64,000 bases of DNA, taken from Pseudomonas brassicacearum subsp. neoaurantiaca (lineage in GTDB: Bacteria > Pseudomonadota > Gammaproteobacteria > Pseudomonadales > Pseudomonadaceae). The stretch is taken from positions 24,884 to 88,883 of the forward strand of contig NZ_VDLV01000055.1 of assembly GCF_013608025.1 (NCBI RefSeq), read 5' to 3'. Under the pieces are notes generated by a model that saw only the letters and a list, made by a program, of their open reading frames with translations, was not told where the DNA came from and made no database searches. Positions 33,180-41,529 of the stretch are shown here, piece by piece (the stretch's first letter is position 1; every line of letters starts with the position of its first letter). Both the position numbers and the translations under genes were made by a program.

Positions 33180-33644
33180 TTATTCCTTGGCTTGGCTCAT
33201 GCGGGTGAACAGCTCGGTTGGCACTTTCTTGCCGTTGGCCGTGTATTGGCCGGTGCGGTATTTGTAGGTTTCGGCCTCGGACAGGTAGCCGTCGTGGTTG
33301 CTGTCCATCTTTTCGAACTCGGCTTGCTGGGTCGGCGCCACGCTGAGGAATTCCTTCAGCGAGACGCGATCGTCATCGTCGGTGTCGGTGCGGGCAAAAG
33401 ACGCGTCGCCACATTTACCTTCACCGCATTTGCCTTCGGCCTGGGTGACTTTTTTTCCCGATTCAGCGGCGCCGCATTTGCCTTCGCCGCACTTTCCTTC
33501 GGAGGTCTTTTCAGCCGAAGCCAACTGGTAACCCTGGGGCAGGGCTTCGACGGCGAAAGCGGACTGGGCCAGGCTCAAGCCACCGGACAGGGCGAGGGCG
33601 GCGAGGGCGAGGCGAGCGGCGTTGGAATTTTTTGTACGGGTCAT
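33180..33644 (-). CDS. HvfA-like RiPP precursor with EGKCG motifs and C-terminal EF-hand pair
   Basis: Protein of 154 residues. Residues 1-31 are an export signal (LALAALALSGGLSLAQSAFA). EGKCG occurs four times in two tandem pairs (49-58 and 70-79), the motif whose cysteines are modified in HvfA/bufferin peptides that bind copper. After this core two canonical EF-hand loops follow: Asp87 to Glu98 (DTDDDDRVSLKE) and Asp114 to Glu125 (DSNHDGYLSEAE). A tail of about 30 residues completes it. ATG 33644 has GGAGA 7 bases upstream. The enzyme genes follow in order B, C; no DoxX-type D gene is present. The combined design suggests an exported peptide that binds two different metals. Confidence 0.9.
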   Translation of the reverse strand: MTRTKNSNAARLALAALALSGGLSLAQSAFAVEALPQGYQLASAEKTSEGKCGEGKCGAAESGKKVTQAEGKCGEGKCGDASFARTDTDDDDRVSLKEFLSVAPTQQAEFEKMDSNHDGYLSEAETYKYRTGQYTANGKKVPTELFTRMSQAKE

Positions 33645-33870
33645 GAAATTTCTCCAGATAAGAGCTTGTATGGCCCCGGCAACGGTGCGCGGGGTATGCC
33701 GTGGCGGTGTCACGCTGCTGCCCGGTGCTGAGCGCGTCGGGTCGAAGCAGGGCGGTACTGCCTGTTCGGACGGGGCCATTTGGCGCTTGCCGTGTATCTG
33801 GGATATGTCATTTGGCGGTACGTTTGTATGGCTGTGTGTCTTGGATACAGAGCGTTGTAAAAGGCTGATC

Positions 33871-34479
33871 TCAGGACAAATCGTGCAAGTCCTTGCCCAG
33901 CGCGGGGCCGAGCGCCCAGTCTGAAAACGTCACTTTCAATCCGCCTCGCTTGGGGCTACAGGCCATCGGGCCCACTAGGTAATGAGGTGCAACGGGAAAG
34001 GGACACAACCGCACCAACGGCCAACGACGTCCATCGCTGGACACTTGCAAGCGCAGTACGCCATCGGCCACGGTGGCGCGCATCCAGAAATCGCTGGGGT
34101 CTGCGGTGTAGGGGCTGGTCGCCCAGTCGGATTGTCCATCGGTGAGCACGCTGCCGAGCATGGCCTGGCCGTCGCTCAGTTCGATGCCGGCCTTGACCCA
34201 CTGGCGCTCGTTGATGCGGATCATGAGGCCGGCTTGGTCATACAGGGCTTCGAAGGTGCTGCGGATGCGCAATTGGCAGGTGAAGCTGGGTGGGGTTTCG
34301 ACGCCGAGGAAGTGACCGCTGTCGTGGGTGAAACCGTAGTGGGTTTCGCGCCAGAAGTCGGTGGCGTTGTCGGTTTCAAGCTCCAGGGTTTGTGTGGTGG
34401 GGGCGCTGTGGAGCTTGGGTTCGTTCAGCCAGGCGCCATGTGAAAGGCCGGGCGGGTGTGGGGTGTGTTTATCGGGCAT
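33871..34479 (-). CDS. DUF1349 family protein
   Basis: Protein of 202 residues with a concanavalin-like strand fold of the DUF1349 family. Family parts: TDFWRETHYGFTHDSGHFLG, YDQAGLMIRINERQWVKAGI and DFWMRATVADGVLRLQVSSD. AGGTGAC lies 6 bases before ATG 34479; an upstream extension to 34587 runs into a REP arm and is rejected. The function of the family is unknown; sugar binding is often guessed from the fold. Confidence 0.85.
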   Translation of the reverse strand: MPDKHTPHPPGLSHGAWLNEPKLHSAPTTQTLELETDNATDFWRETHYGFTHDSGHFLGVETPPSFTCQLRIRSTFEALYDQAGLMIRINERQWVKAGIELSDGQAMLGSVLTDGQSDWATSPYTADPSDFWMRATVADGVLRLQVSSDGRRWPLVRLCPFPVAPHYLVGPMACSPKRGGLKVTFSDWALGPALGKDLHDLS

Positions 34480-34547
34480 CGTCAGGTCACCTGGTTTCGG
34501 GCGTACTGAGTCGACCGATGAAGCGAGAGGTGGTTCAGAAGGGCGAG

Positions 34548-34590
34548 GGCTGCTGCGCAACCCAGCGGGAGCAAGCTCCCTCGCCACGGG
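34548..34590. repeat. Single REP-like arm
   Basis: GGGCTGCTGCGCAACCCAGC followed by GGGAGCAAGCTCCCTCGCCAC. It equals the right arm of the paired elements at 2131 and 51236, with no left arm within 300 bases. Confidence 0.8.
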
Positions 34591-34793
34591 ATTGATGTGT
34601 GTCTGACAGCCAAAGGTCGCGTTTTGGGTAAGTGGATGAATTCTCTTACGACATTTTAGGGTTGGCCTTCGGAAGCGCCGTCCTTAGCATCTTGGCCTAG
34701 CCCAATGCTGCGCGAGGCATGTCCAGTCTCGTTTTATATTGAGAGGAAAAGTCGATGCCAGGAAGCCAGGAGGTCAAGGCTGATAAATTCACT

Positions 34794-34839
34794 TGTCATG
34801 CGTATGACATTTGGCGCTATGATTGCGACAAATGTCGCA
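34794..34839 (+). promoter_or_regulatory. Toxin-antitoxin promoter with two inverted repeats
   Basis: First repeat TGTCAT-GCGT-ATGACA (34794-34809) overlaps a TTGTCA -35-like box. A TATGAT -10 box is at 34818-34823. The second repeat TGCGACA-AA-TGTCGCA (34824-34839) begins directly after it. This is the usual arrangement for autorepression by an antitoxin or toxin-antitoxin complex. Confidence 0.7.
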
Positions 34840-34853
34840 AGGAGGTCAGCCTA

Positions 34854-35363
34854 ATGACCGTAGTAGCCAAGCAAGCAGAGAGGCCCACAGCCAAATCCAC
34901 AGCTAAAGCGGCGAAGACGAGCCCAAAGAAGACTGTCGAAAAGCCGACCCAAATACTATTGCAGGGGCGCAAAGGGGACGAACGCTTATTGATCCTCCGA
35001 TACACGCAAGAAGGTTTCAGTTTGGACGATGTCAGGAAGATGCTTTCCACGTCCGCCTTGTATATGGAACACGGTTTGCTTGAGCGCATTACCGGCAAGT
35101 CTGTGAGGACCGTGCAGCGATTAGCGAAAGATGCCCAACCGATACGGTTGAACCGGCAACAGAGTACTGTCGCGTTTCAATATGCCCAAACGCTGGAGCA
35201 CGCTACAGAGGTGTTCGGCAGCCAGTCGTTGGCGGAAGACTGGCTCAAGAAGCCCTGCAAGTATCTGGATGGTCATGTGCCCTTGGAGTTGATCGACAAT
35301 TCGCTGGGCTTCCAAGTGGTGGAAGATTATCTGAGCCGTATCGAGCATGGGGTTTATCAATGA
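34854..35363 (+). CDS. Antitoxin of ParS/Xre-MbcA type (DUF2384)
   Basis: Protein of 169 residues. A Lys/Ala-rich N-terminus leads to the Xre-like helix-turn-helix region (FSLDDVRKMLSTSALYMEHG, LERITGKSVRTVQRL). The C-terminal antitoxin domain reads ATEVFGSQSLAEDWLKKPCK, then LELIDNSLGFQVVEDYLSRI, and the tail enters the toxin's active site in known complexes. AAGGAGG stands 8 bases before ATG 34854; the frame opens at 34755 across the promoter, which is rejected. It overlaps the toxin gene by 4 bases. Confidence 0.9.
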   Translation: MTVVAKQAERPTAKSTAKAAKTSPKKTVEKPTQILLQGRKGDERLLILRYTQEGFSLDDVRKMLSTSALYMEHGLLERITGKSVRTVQRLAKDAQPIRLNRQQSTVAFQYAQTLEHATEVFGSQSLAEDWLKKPCKYLDGHVPLELIDNSLGFQVVEDYLSRIEHGVYQ

Positions 35364-35848
35364 GCCCCTTGCCTTGGGAGGGGCAGTGGCACGCTTGGCG
35401 TCTTGATCGAGAGGTTTACAAAGAGACCTGGGATAGCGGGATCGGCGCTCAACGCTCAGGCGGACGTTGGAATCCCCCTGGCCGTCGTGTGATTTATGCT
35501 TCGGCCGATCCCTCCACCGCCATCTTGGAAGTCGCGGCTCATCTTGGTTTCGACGCGCTGGATAAGGTGCCCTACCTGCTGACCTGCTTTGAGGTACTGG
35601 ATCCGGCACTGATAAAGGTGGTTCATGCCGAAGAGGTGCCGAATCCAAACTGGCTCACCCCGGCTCAACCTTCGCCCAATCAGCAGTGGTTTGCCGATGA
35701 GTTATTGGCGCAGTTTCCCTTTGTGCTGATTCCTTCAGCGGTGACCCGGCATTCCTGGAATTTGCTGGTGAGCTGCGATTTGGCGAAGGGCCAATTCAAG
35801 CTTATTTCTCAAGAGCGCTTTGGCTTGGACACTCGACTGGTCAGGTAA
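35360..35848 (+). CDS. RES-domain toxin (ParT/MbcT type)
   Basis: Protein of 162 residues. The RES domain is complete: WHAWRLDREVYKETW with the Arg, GGRWNPPGRRVIYASADPST and AILEVAAHLG with the Glu, and PSAVTRHSWNLL with the Ser. RES toxins destroy NAD+ (MbcT, by phosphorolysis) or ADP-ribosylate Prs (ParT). Its ATG shares the ATGA of the antitoxin stop, so the two are translationally coupled. Confidence 0.92.
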   Translation: MSPLPWEGQWHAWRLDREVYKETWDSGIGAQRSGGRWNPPGRRVIYASADPSTAILEVAAHLGFDALDKVPYLLTCFEVLDPALIKVVHAEEVPNPNWLTPAQPSPNQQWFADELLAQFPFVLIPSAVTRHSWNLLVSCDLAKGQFKLISQERFGLDTRLVR

Positions 35849-35884
35849 TCCTGAGTGTCCTGAGTAGGCAGTCACTGATGAAAG

Positions 35885-36424
35885 CTACTTCTTGACCGAA
35901 TAATCCGCACCCCACATCCGCACAGCACTGACCGCCTCGTTCATGCCTTCGAAAACAAATTTCTGCCGCACGGCGATTTTCGGTGGGATGGTGACTTCGT
36001 CGGGGTTGTCCAGGCCGGTGAGTCGGTTGGCGTAGCCTGCCTGGTCGATGGCGAGCAGGGCGCCTGTCTGTCCGAGGTTGATCAGCCGCAGTTGGGTGTC
36101 GGTGCTGTTCTTGAAACCGAGGGTGATGGTGACGCTTTCTTCGCTGGGTTCCAGCTTCAGCACTTCTACGGTGACGCGGTCTTTCATTTGATCGCCGGAG
36201 GAGATGATCGCTGCGCCGTCGGTGCCCTGGACCGACTCACGGCCATCGAGCACGCCTTCGCTCACGCCGCCCAACAGGTTCTTGCCGGCGGTGATGAAGG
36301 TCGAGACGGCGGATTTGGTCGAGTCCTTGATGACGCTCTCCGCCGGCTCGCCCTCGGCCAGGCACAGTGAGCTGATCAGGAGGCTGGAGGCGAAGAGGGT
36401 GGCGCGTGACGGCAGAAGGGTCAT
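35885..36424 (-). CDS. Exported hypothetical protein, 179 aa
   Basis: A signal peptide (MTLLPSRATLFASSLLISS, cleavage near CLAEG) precedes a Ser/Thr-rich part and a strand-rich domain with VTVEVLKLEPSEESVTITLG, LRLINLGQTGALLAIDQAGY, and KIAVRQKFVFEGM. The latter has the look of an immunoglobulin-like or adhesion-type beta sandwich. AAGGA lies 8 bases before ATG 36424; longer frames to 36493 lack signal-like sequence. Probably periplasmic; family not recognised. Confidence 0.7.
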   Translation of the reverse strand: MTLLPSRATLFASSLLISSLCLAEGEPAESVIKDSTKSAVSTFITAGKNLLGGVSEGVLDGRESVQGTDGAAIISSGDQMKDRVTVEVLKLEPSEESVTITLGFKNSTDTQLRLINLGQTGALLAIDQAGYANRLTGLDNPDEVTIPPKIAVRQKFVFEGMNEAVSAVRMWGADYSVKK

Positions 36425-36635
36425 ACCTGGGTCCTTGAAGGTTGGCTGCAGCATGCCCGTCAAATGGGCGTGGGGCATGATAGCTGGGATCACGGCTTAC
36501 TTGTTCATTCCCGCCTGGTGGGATGCTGGCTTTATGCGCTGATCCGCATTTTTTTAGGGCAGGTGCGTCTGTAATGGTCTCAGTTCTCGCTCCACAATCC
36601 CGCCGTGCCGCAATAACTCTATTGGGAGAATGCTC

Positions 36636-36719
36636 ATGGCAAAGATGGCGATTTTTCTGGGTGGTTTCCTGGCGCTGACGTTGCTGATCGGTGTGCTGGC
36701 AACGATTTCGCCTGTTTAA
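36636..36719 (+). CDS. Small membrane peptide, 27 aa
   Basis: MAKMAIFLGGFLALTLLIGV followed by LATISPV and a stop. GGGAGAA stands 5-8 bases before ATG 36636. It is one hydrophobic helix. Such single-helix proteins are common regulators or small structural parts of membrane complexes; none is recognised here. It is flanked by the paired repeat at 36730. Confidence 0.55.
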   Translation: MAKMAIFLGGFLALTLLIGVLATISPV

Positions 36720-36729
36720 GAGTTTTTCT

Positions 36730-36824
36730 GTGGCGAGGGGATTTATCCCCGCTGGGCTGCGAAGCGGCCCCAAGAATTTTCAGGGCCGCTTCTCGCCCCA
36801 GCGGGGATAAATCCCCTCGCCACA
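36730..36824. repeat. Paired REP/REPIN-like element, GGATTTATCC core
   Basis: Left arm GTGGCGAGGGGATTTATCCC then GCTGGGCTGCGAAGCGGCCC; right arm its near complement, ending ATCCCCTCGCCAC. The spacer between the arms is short. Lies between the small peptide gene and cheB. Confidence 0.9.
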
Positions 36825-36853
36825 ACAGCGTTCACTCCAAACAGATGTGTCGA

Positions 36854-37933
36854 TCACCGATGCAAGATCACCTGCGCAATCTCCAGCAGCGGCATCACCC
36901 GTTGCGCAGCGTTGAGTTTGATCGCTTCCTTGGGCATGCCGAACACCACGCAACTGGCCTCGTCCTGGGCGACGGTGGCGCTGCCGGCGTCGAGCATTTC
37001 CTTCAGGCCGCGGGCGCCGTCGTCGCCCATGCCGGTCATGATGATGCCCGTGGCGTTACGGCCGGCGAACTTGGCCACCGAGCGGAACAGCACATCCACC
37101 GAAGGGCGATGGCGATTGACCAGCGGGCCGTCCACCACTTGCACGTGATAGAACGCGCCGCTGCGGGTGACCATCATGTGCTTGCCGCCAGGGGCGATAA
37201 GCGCGAGGCCCGGATGGATGCGGTCGTTGTTCTTCGCTTCGCGCACTTCGATCTGGCACAGGCTGTTGAGCCGGGCGGCAAAGGACGCGGTGAATTTTTC
37301 CGGCATGTGCTGGACGATGACGATGCCTGGACACACCCGTGGCAGCGCAGTCAGGACGGCTTCCAGCGCCTGGGTGCCGCCGGTGGAGGTGCCCATGGCG
37401 ACGATACGTTCGGTGGTCTGGGCCATGGCGTGGCCATTGGCGGCGGGCAGCATGGCGTCGGCGGTGAGTTTGGTCGCGGGCGTCAGCGGGGCCGCCGGGG
37501 CGGCACGTTTGCCCAGGTTGCGGACGTTGACCTGGGCGGCGGCGCGAATGGCCGAGACCAGTTCCGGTGCCGAATCCAACAGGAAGTTTTTCAGGCCGCT
37601 GGTGGGCTTGGTGATGATTTCCACCGCGCCGGCGGCCATGGCTTGCAGGGTGGTTTCAGCGCCCTTGGGCGTCAGCGACGAGCAGATCACCACCGGCGTC
37701 GGCCGTTCGCTCATGATTTTCTTCAGGAAGGTGATGCCGTCCATGCGCGGCATTTCCACGTCCAGCACGATCACGTCGGGCCACTCCTTCGCCAGTTTGT
37801 CCATGGCAAAAATCGGGTCGGAGGCCGCGCCGATAACGTTTATGTCCGGCGTGTCACTCAGGATCGCCAGCAACACTTGGCGGACCACGGCGGAGTCGTC
37901 CACCAGCAACACATTGATTTTTCTGCCTGGCAT
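36854..37933 (-). CDS. cheB: Chemotaxis response regulator protein-glutamate methylesterase CheB
   Basis: CheB of 359 residues removes methyl groups from receptors and deamidates glutamines. The receiver domain has Asp58 as phospho-acceptor (VIVLDVEMPRMDG) with DD at 12-13. The C-terminal esterase has Ser183 in MGTSTGG, His209 in VQHMPEKF and Asp304/305 in GMGDDGARG, a complete triad. ATG 37933 begins the MPGRKINVLLVDD start; the longer frame to 37987 lies in cheD. It is the last gene of the operon. Confidence 0.95.
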   Translation of the reverse strand: MPGRKINVLLVDDSAVVRQVLLAILSDTPDINVIGAASDPIFAMDKLAKEWPDVIVLDVEMPRMDGITFLKKIMSERPTPVVICSSLTPKGAETTLQAMAAGAVEIITKPTSGLKNFLLDSAPELVSAIRAAAQVNVRNLGKRAAPAAPLTPATKLTADAMLPAANGHAMAQTTERIVAMGTSTGGTQALEAVLTALPRVCPGIVIVQHMPEKFTASFAARLNSLCQIEVREAKNNDRIHPGLALIAPGGKHMMVTRSGAFYHVQVVDGPLVNRHRPSVDVLFRSVAKFAGRNATGIIMTGMGDDGARGLKEMLDAGSATVAQDEASCVVFGMPKEAIKLNAAQRVMPLLEIAQVILHR

Positions 37934-37935
37934 GG

Positions 37936-38433
37936 TTAATTCAACGTCCTTATCGGTTGGTGCCTGACCCAGACATCGCCATTGCACAGGTCAAAAACGA
38001 TACTGCGGTAGCCGGTGCTGCCCATGTCCTGGGCGATCAGGTCCAGGCGATAGAGTGCGGCCATTTCCAGCGCGGCGTTGACGTTCAGCCGCGCCACGTC
38101 GCCGAACGCCACATGGCGTTGCAGCTCGGGAAACATTTCTCCGCCACCGAACAGCTTGAGTTGGTATTCCTCGGGCTCGGTGCGATGGGCCCGCGCCTGG
38201 CGGACGAACAGTTCGAGGGCTTCATCGGCGTACATCCCGTTCAGCGAGGTGGAACAACGCACCCGACTGGGCAACATGAAGTGGCACATACCGCCAATCT
38301 TGCGTTTTGGGTGCCAAAGCGTGATCGCCACACAAGAGCCAAGGATCGTGCGCAGCCGAGTCGGGCAGGTCGCAAAACGAAACTCGCCAGGTCCCAGATA
38401 GACTTCGGCCACTTCCCTGATCGCGGCGCTCAT
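37936..38433 (-). CDS. cheD: Chemoreceptor glutamine deamidase CheD
   Basis: Protein of 165 residues. CheD deamidates receptor glutamines. The family's catalytic Cys lies in TILGSCVAITLWHPKRKIGG, and His in MCHFMLPSR; GGGEMFP and STGYRSIVFDLCNGDVWVR follow. ATG 38433 overlaps the cheR stop (ATGA), and its own stop lies 2 bases before cheB. Confidence 0.95.
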   Translation of the reverse strand: MSAAIREVAEVYLGPGEFRFATCPTRLRTILGSCVAITLWHPKRKIGGMCHFMLPSRVRCSTSLNGMYADEALELFVRQARAHRTEPEEYQLKLFGGGEMFPELQRHVAFGDVARLNVNAALEMAALYRLDLIAQDMGSTGYRSIVFDLCNGDVWVRHQPIRTLN

Positions 38434-39266
38434 GGCTTGCGGTAGATCGAAGGGGCCACCAGTTTCAACGCGTCGGACACGCCGTTGAGGCTTTCCGAAT
38501 GGCTGACGATGAAATACCCACCACGCTTGAGCCGAGGGATGAGCCGGGCAACCACCTTGCTTTTGGTGGGCTGGTCGAAATAGATCATCACGTTGCGCAG
38601 GAAAATCACATCGAATTCCCCCAGCTCCGGGAGGGTGTCGTTGAGGTTGACCTGGATGAAGTTGACCCGGTTGCGCAATGCCCGGTCGATCAACAAGGTG
38701 CCTTGCTGGCTGCCGGTGCCCTTGAGGCAATATTTCACCAGCAGCGAATGGGGCAGGTTACGGGCGCGCTCCATCGGGTAATGCCCCGAACGGGCTTTCG
38801 CCAACACTTGCGTGCTGATGTCCGAACCGATGACTTCCCAGGGCGTGGTGCCCAGGCTTTCGGCCAGGGTCATGGCGAGGCTGTAGGGTTCCTCGCCGGA
38901 GGAGCTGGCCGCGCTCCACAAGCGAAAGGTCTTGCCCGGCGTCGCATGCGGCAGCACGTGGTCGCGAAGGAAGTCGAAGTGCTTGGGTTCGCGGAAGAAA
39001 TAGGTCTCGTTGGTCGTGAGCAGGTCCAGCGCCACCTGCAATTCGTCACTGCGCTGGCCGCTCATGATCAGCTTGAAATATTCGCCGTAGCTGTCCAGCT
39101 CATAGTGCTTGAGGCGCTTGAACAGGCGTCCGGCCACCAAGGCTTTCTTGGCCGGCGACAGATTGATGCCGGCCGCCTGGTACAGCCAGGATTGGAACTG
39201 GCCGAACTCCCGGTCAGTGAGCGCCATCGAATTCACCGTGCGTTCCTTGCAAGTGTCTGTGCTCAT
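38430..39266 (-). CDS. cheR: Chemotaxis methyltransferase CheR
   Basis: SAM-dependent glutamate methyltransferase of 278 residues. The helical N-domain (LTDREFGQFQSWLYQAAGIN) is followed by the catalytic domain with FRLWSAASSSGEEPYSLAMT, IGSDISTQVLAKARSGHY and DVIFLRNVMIYFD. ATG 39266 overlaps the cheW stop by 4 bases; the frame opens much further back, inside cheW, and that part is not coding. Confidence 0.95.
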   Translation of the reverse strand: MSTDTCKERTVNSMALTDREFGQFQSWLYQAAGINLSPAKKALVAGRLFKRLKHYELDSYGEYFKLIMSGQRSDELQVALDLLTTNETYFFREPKHFDFLRDHVLPHATPGKTFRLWSAASSSGEEPYSLAMTLAESLGTTPWEVIGSDISTQVLAKARSGHYPMERARNLPHSLLVKYCLKGTGSQQGTLLIDRALRNRVNFIQVNLNDTLPELGEFDVIFLRNVMIYFDQPTKSKVVARLIPRLKRGGYFIVSHSESLNGVSDALKLVAPSIYRKP

Positions 39267-39799
39267 GACTCTGGCGCTTCCAACGCGGCGGGGCTGGCCT
39301 GGGCGAGTTCGGACATTTCGTCGATGGACAGCACCCGGTCCACCTCCAGCACGATGACGAATTTGCCATCGACCTTGGCCATGCCGCTGATGAAATCGGC
39401 GCGGATCTTCGCGCCAAAACTCGGTGGCGGCTCGATCTGCGAAGCCGGGATTTCCAGCACCGCCGACACCGTGTCTACCAGCAGGCCAATGTCCTGGGCC
39501 AGCCCATCGGCACTCGCGGCCTCGATGATCACCACGCAACTGCGACGGCTGATGGTGGAGTTCGGCCGGCCGAAACGGGCCGACAGATCCACCACCGGCA
39601 CGACCGCGCCACGCAGGTTGATCACCCCGCGGACGAAGGCCGGCATCATCGGCACGACGGTCAGGTTGCCGTACTCGATGATTTCCTTGATGCACAGGAT
39701 GCCGATGGCGAACATCTCCGTGCCGAGCATGAACGTCAGGTACTGCGCTTCTTCCTCGACCGCGCTGGCGGTCTGACGTGTGGTCGCGATGGCGCCCAT
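39263..39799 (-). CDS. cheW: Coupling protein CheW
   Basis: CheW of 178 residues links receptors to CheA. Family parts: YLTFMLGTEMFAIGILCIKE, PAFVRGVINLRGAVVPVVDL and DIGLLVDTVSAVLEIPASQI. AAGGAG lies 8 bases before ATG 39799. Only one cheW is present in this operon. Confidence 0.95.
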   Translation of the reverse strand: MGAIATTRQTASAVEEEAQYLTFMLGTEMFAIGILCIKEIIEYGNLTVVPMMPAFVRGVINLRGAVVPVVDLSARFGRPNSTISRRSCVVIIEAASADGLAQDIGLLVDTVSAVLEIPASQIEPPPSFGAKIRADFISGMAKVDGKFVIVLEVDRVLSIDEMSELAQASPAALEAPES

Positions 39800-39838
39800 T
39801 GCCTTTTCTCCTTTAAGCAAGCCTGTGGAACCGGGCCA

Positions 39839-41497
39839 TCAGAACCGGGTGAATTCCGATTCGTCCGGCGCGCTGGCCATGTTGTAGGCAAACGCCTTGG
39901 GCATCACCGGTGCCGGTGCCCGGGCCGGTTTACGGCTGGCCGGGCCGGGCGTGTTGTCGACCCGGGCGACCTGGACGGCGGACTTGGGCGGCGTGTCCAA
40001 GGTGAAGAAGCTCATGGCCTGTTGCAGTTGTTCGGCCTGGCTGCTCATCTCTTCGGCGGTGGCGGCCAGTTCTTCGCTGCTGGAGGCGTTCTGCTGGGTC
40101 ACTTGGTTGAGCTGGGTCATGGCGGTGTTGATCTGCGCCACGCCGGCGGCCTGTTCTTCGGACGCGGCGCTGATTTCCTGCACCAGGTCCGAGGTCTTGT
40201 TGATGGACGGGACCATCTCGTTGAGCAGGTTCCCAGCCTTCTCGGCCATGTCGACGCTGCTGGACGACAGCTCGCCGATTTCCTGTGCCGCGACCTGGCT
40301 ACGCTCGGCCAGTTTGCGAACTTCGGCTGCCACTACCGCGAAGCCTTTGCCGTGTTCGCCGGCGCGGGCCGCTTCGATCGCGGCGTTGAGCGCCAGCAGA
40401 TTGGTCTGGTAGGCGATGTCGTCGATGATGCTGATGCGCTGGGCGATTTTCTTCATTGCCACCACGGTCTGCTGCACCGATTCGCCACCGTCGGTGGCTT
40501 CCTTGGCGGCCTTGCTGGCCATGCCATCGGTGACTTTGGCGTTCTCGGTGTTCTGGTTGATGCTGGCGCTCATCTGTTCGATGGACGCGCTGGTTTCCTC
40601 GACGCTGGCCGCCTGTTCGCTGGTGGCCTGGCTCATCGACTGGGCAGTGGCGCTGACTTCTTCGGAAGCGCTGGCGAGGTTGTCCGCCGCGTTGCGCACT
40701 TCACCGATGATGTGCGACAGCTTGCCGACCATGTTCTGCATGGCGTTGAGCACCATGCCGGTTTCGTCTTTCGAACCACCGTCGATTTTTGCGTTCAGGT
40801 TGCCTTCGGCCAGTTGTTCGGCGACGGCGGCGGCCTGTTTCAGCGGGCGGGAAATGATGCGCGAGATGAACAGCGCCAGACCCAGGCCCACCAGCAAAGC
40901 AACTGCCAGCACGACGATGATCGACAGGCGCGCGTTCTCATACAGCTTGGTGCCGTGCGCACTGGCCACGTCAGCACCGGCCGCGTTGAGCTCGACAAGC
41001 TTTTGCAAGTCGCCGGTCACCAGGTCGAACTGACGCTTGGACTCGCCCTTGAGCAGCGCCATGGCTTGCTCTGTCTGGTTTTGCCGCGACAGTGCGAACA
41101 GGTCTTTGCTGGTGACCAGATAAGTAGCCCAATCATTGCGAGTGGTTTCGAACAGCTGGCGGTCCTCGGCGCTGGAGAGCAATTTCTCATAAGTACCAAG
41201 ACGGGTTTCGAAAGCCTTCTTGGCTTCTTCGGCTTCCTGTTCCAGTCCGGCGCGCTCTTGATCAGAGTCGGCGGCAATGTGGCGGTTTTCCTTGAGGCGA
41301 TAGCTCGCCGCAAAGAAGCGCATGCCCGAGGCCGCGCGCATGGACGGCATCCAGTTTTCACGAATGTCCAGAGCGGTGCCGTTCACCTGGCCCAACTGGA
41401 TGATCGAGAACACGCCCATGACGGCGGTCAGCGCCAACACCACAAGGAAGGAAGTGATCAGTTTGGTGGCGATTCTAAGGTCGTAGAACCATTTCAT
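39839..41497 (-). CDS. Methyl-accepting chemotaxis protein
   Basis: Receptor of 552 residues. TM1 (about 11-31), a periplasmic four-helix-bundle-type sensor (about 32-185, rich in helices, with EERKENRHIAADSDQERAG-like charged parts), TM2 (about 186-206), a HAMP domain with ISRPLKQAAAVAEQLAEGNL, then the signalling domain with the hairpin tip RISIIDDIAYQTNLLALNAA and IEAARAGEHGKGFAVVAAEV. Ends ESEFTRF, without the CheR/CheB NWETF-type tether. AGAGG lies about 9 bases before ATG 41497. It sits between cheA and cheW and is probably the dedicated receptor of the operon. Ligand unknown. Confidence 0.93.
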   Translation of the reverse strand: MKWFYDLRIATKLITSFLVVLALTAVMGVFSIIQLGQVNGTALDIRENWMPSMRAASGMRFFAASYRLKENRHIAADSDQERAGLEQEAEEAKKAFETRLGTYEKLLSSAEDRQLFETTRNDWATYLVTSKDLFALSRQNQTEQAMALLKGESKRQFDLVTGDLQKLVELNAAGADVASAHGTKLYENARLSIIVVLAVALLVGLGLALFISRIISRPLKQAAAVAEQLAEGNLNAKIDGGSKDETGMVLNAMQNMVGKLSHIIGEVRNAADNLASASEEVSATAQSMSQATSEQAASVEETSASIEQMSASINQNTENAKVTDGMASKAAKEATDGGESVQQTVVAMKKIAQRISIIDDIAYQTNLLALNAAIEAARAGEHGKGFAVVAAEVRKLAERSQVAAQEIGELSSSSVDMAEKAGNLLNEMVPSINKTSDLVQEISAASEEQAAGVAQINTAMTQLNQVTQQNASSSEELAATAEEMSSQAEQLQQAMSFFTLDTPPKSAVQVARVDNTPGPASRKPARAPAPVMPKAFAYNMASAPDESEFTRF

Positions 41498-41529
41498 TGG
41501 GGAATACCTCTCCATGGAGTGTTGAAGCG

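Noticed and set aside
32235..33731. Long plus-strand frame of 498 codons opposite the RiPP operon
   Set aside because: It is antisense to three overlapping genes with clear families; its His/Gln/Gly/Val-rich translation is the usual shadow of GC-rich coding DNA.
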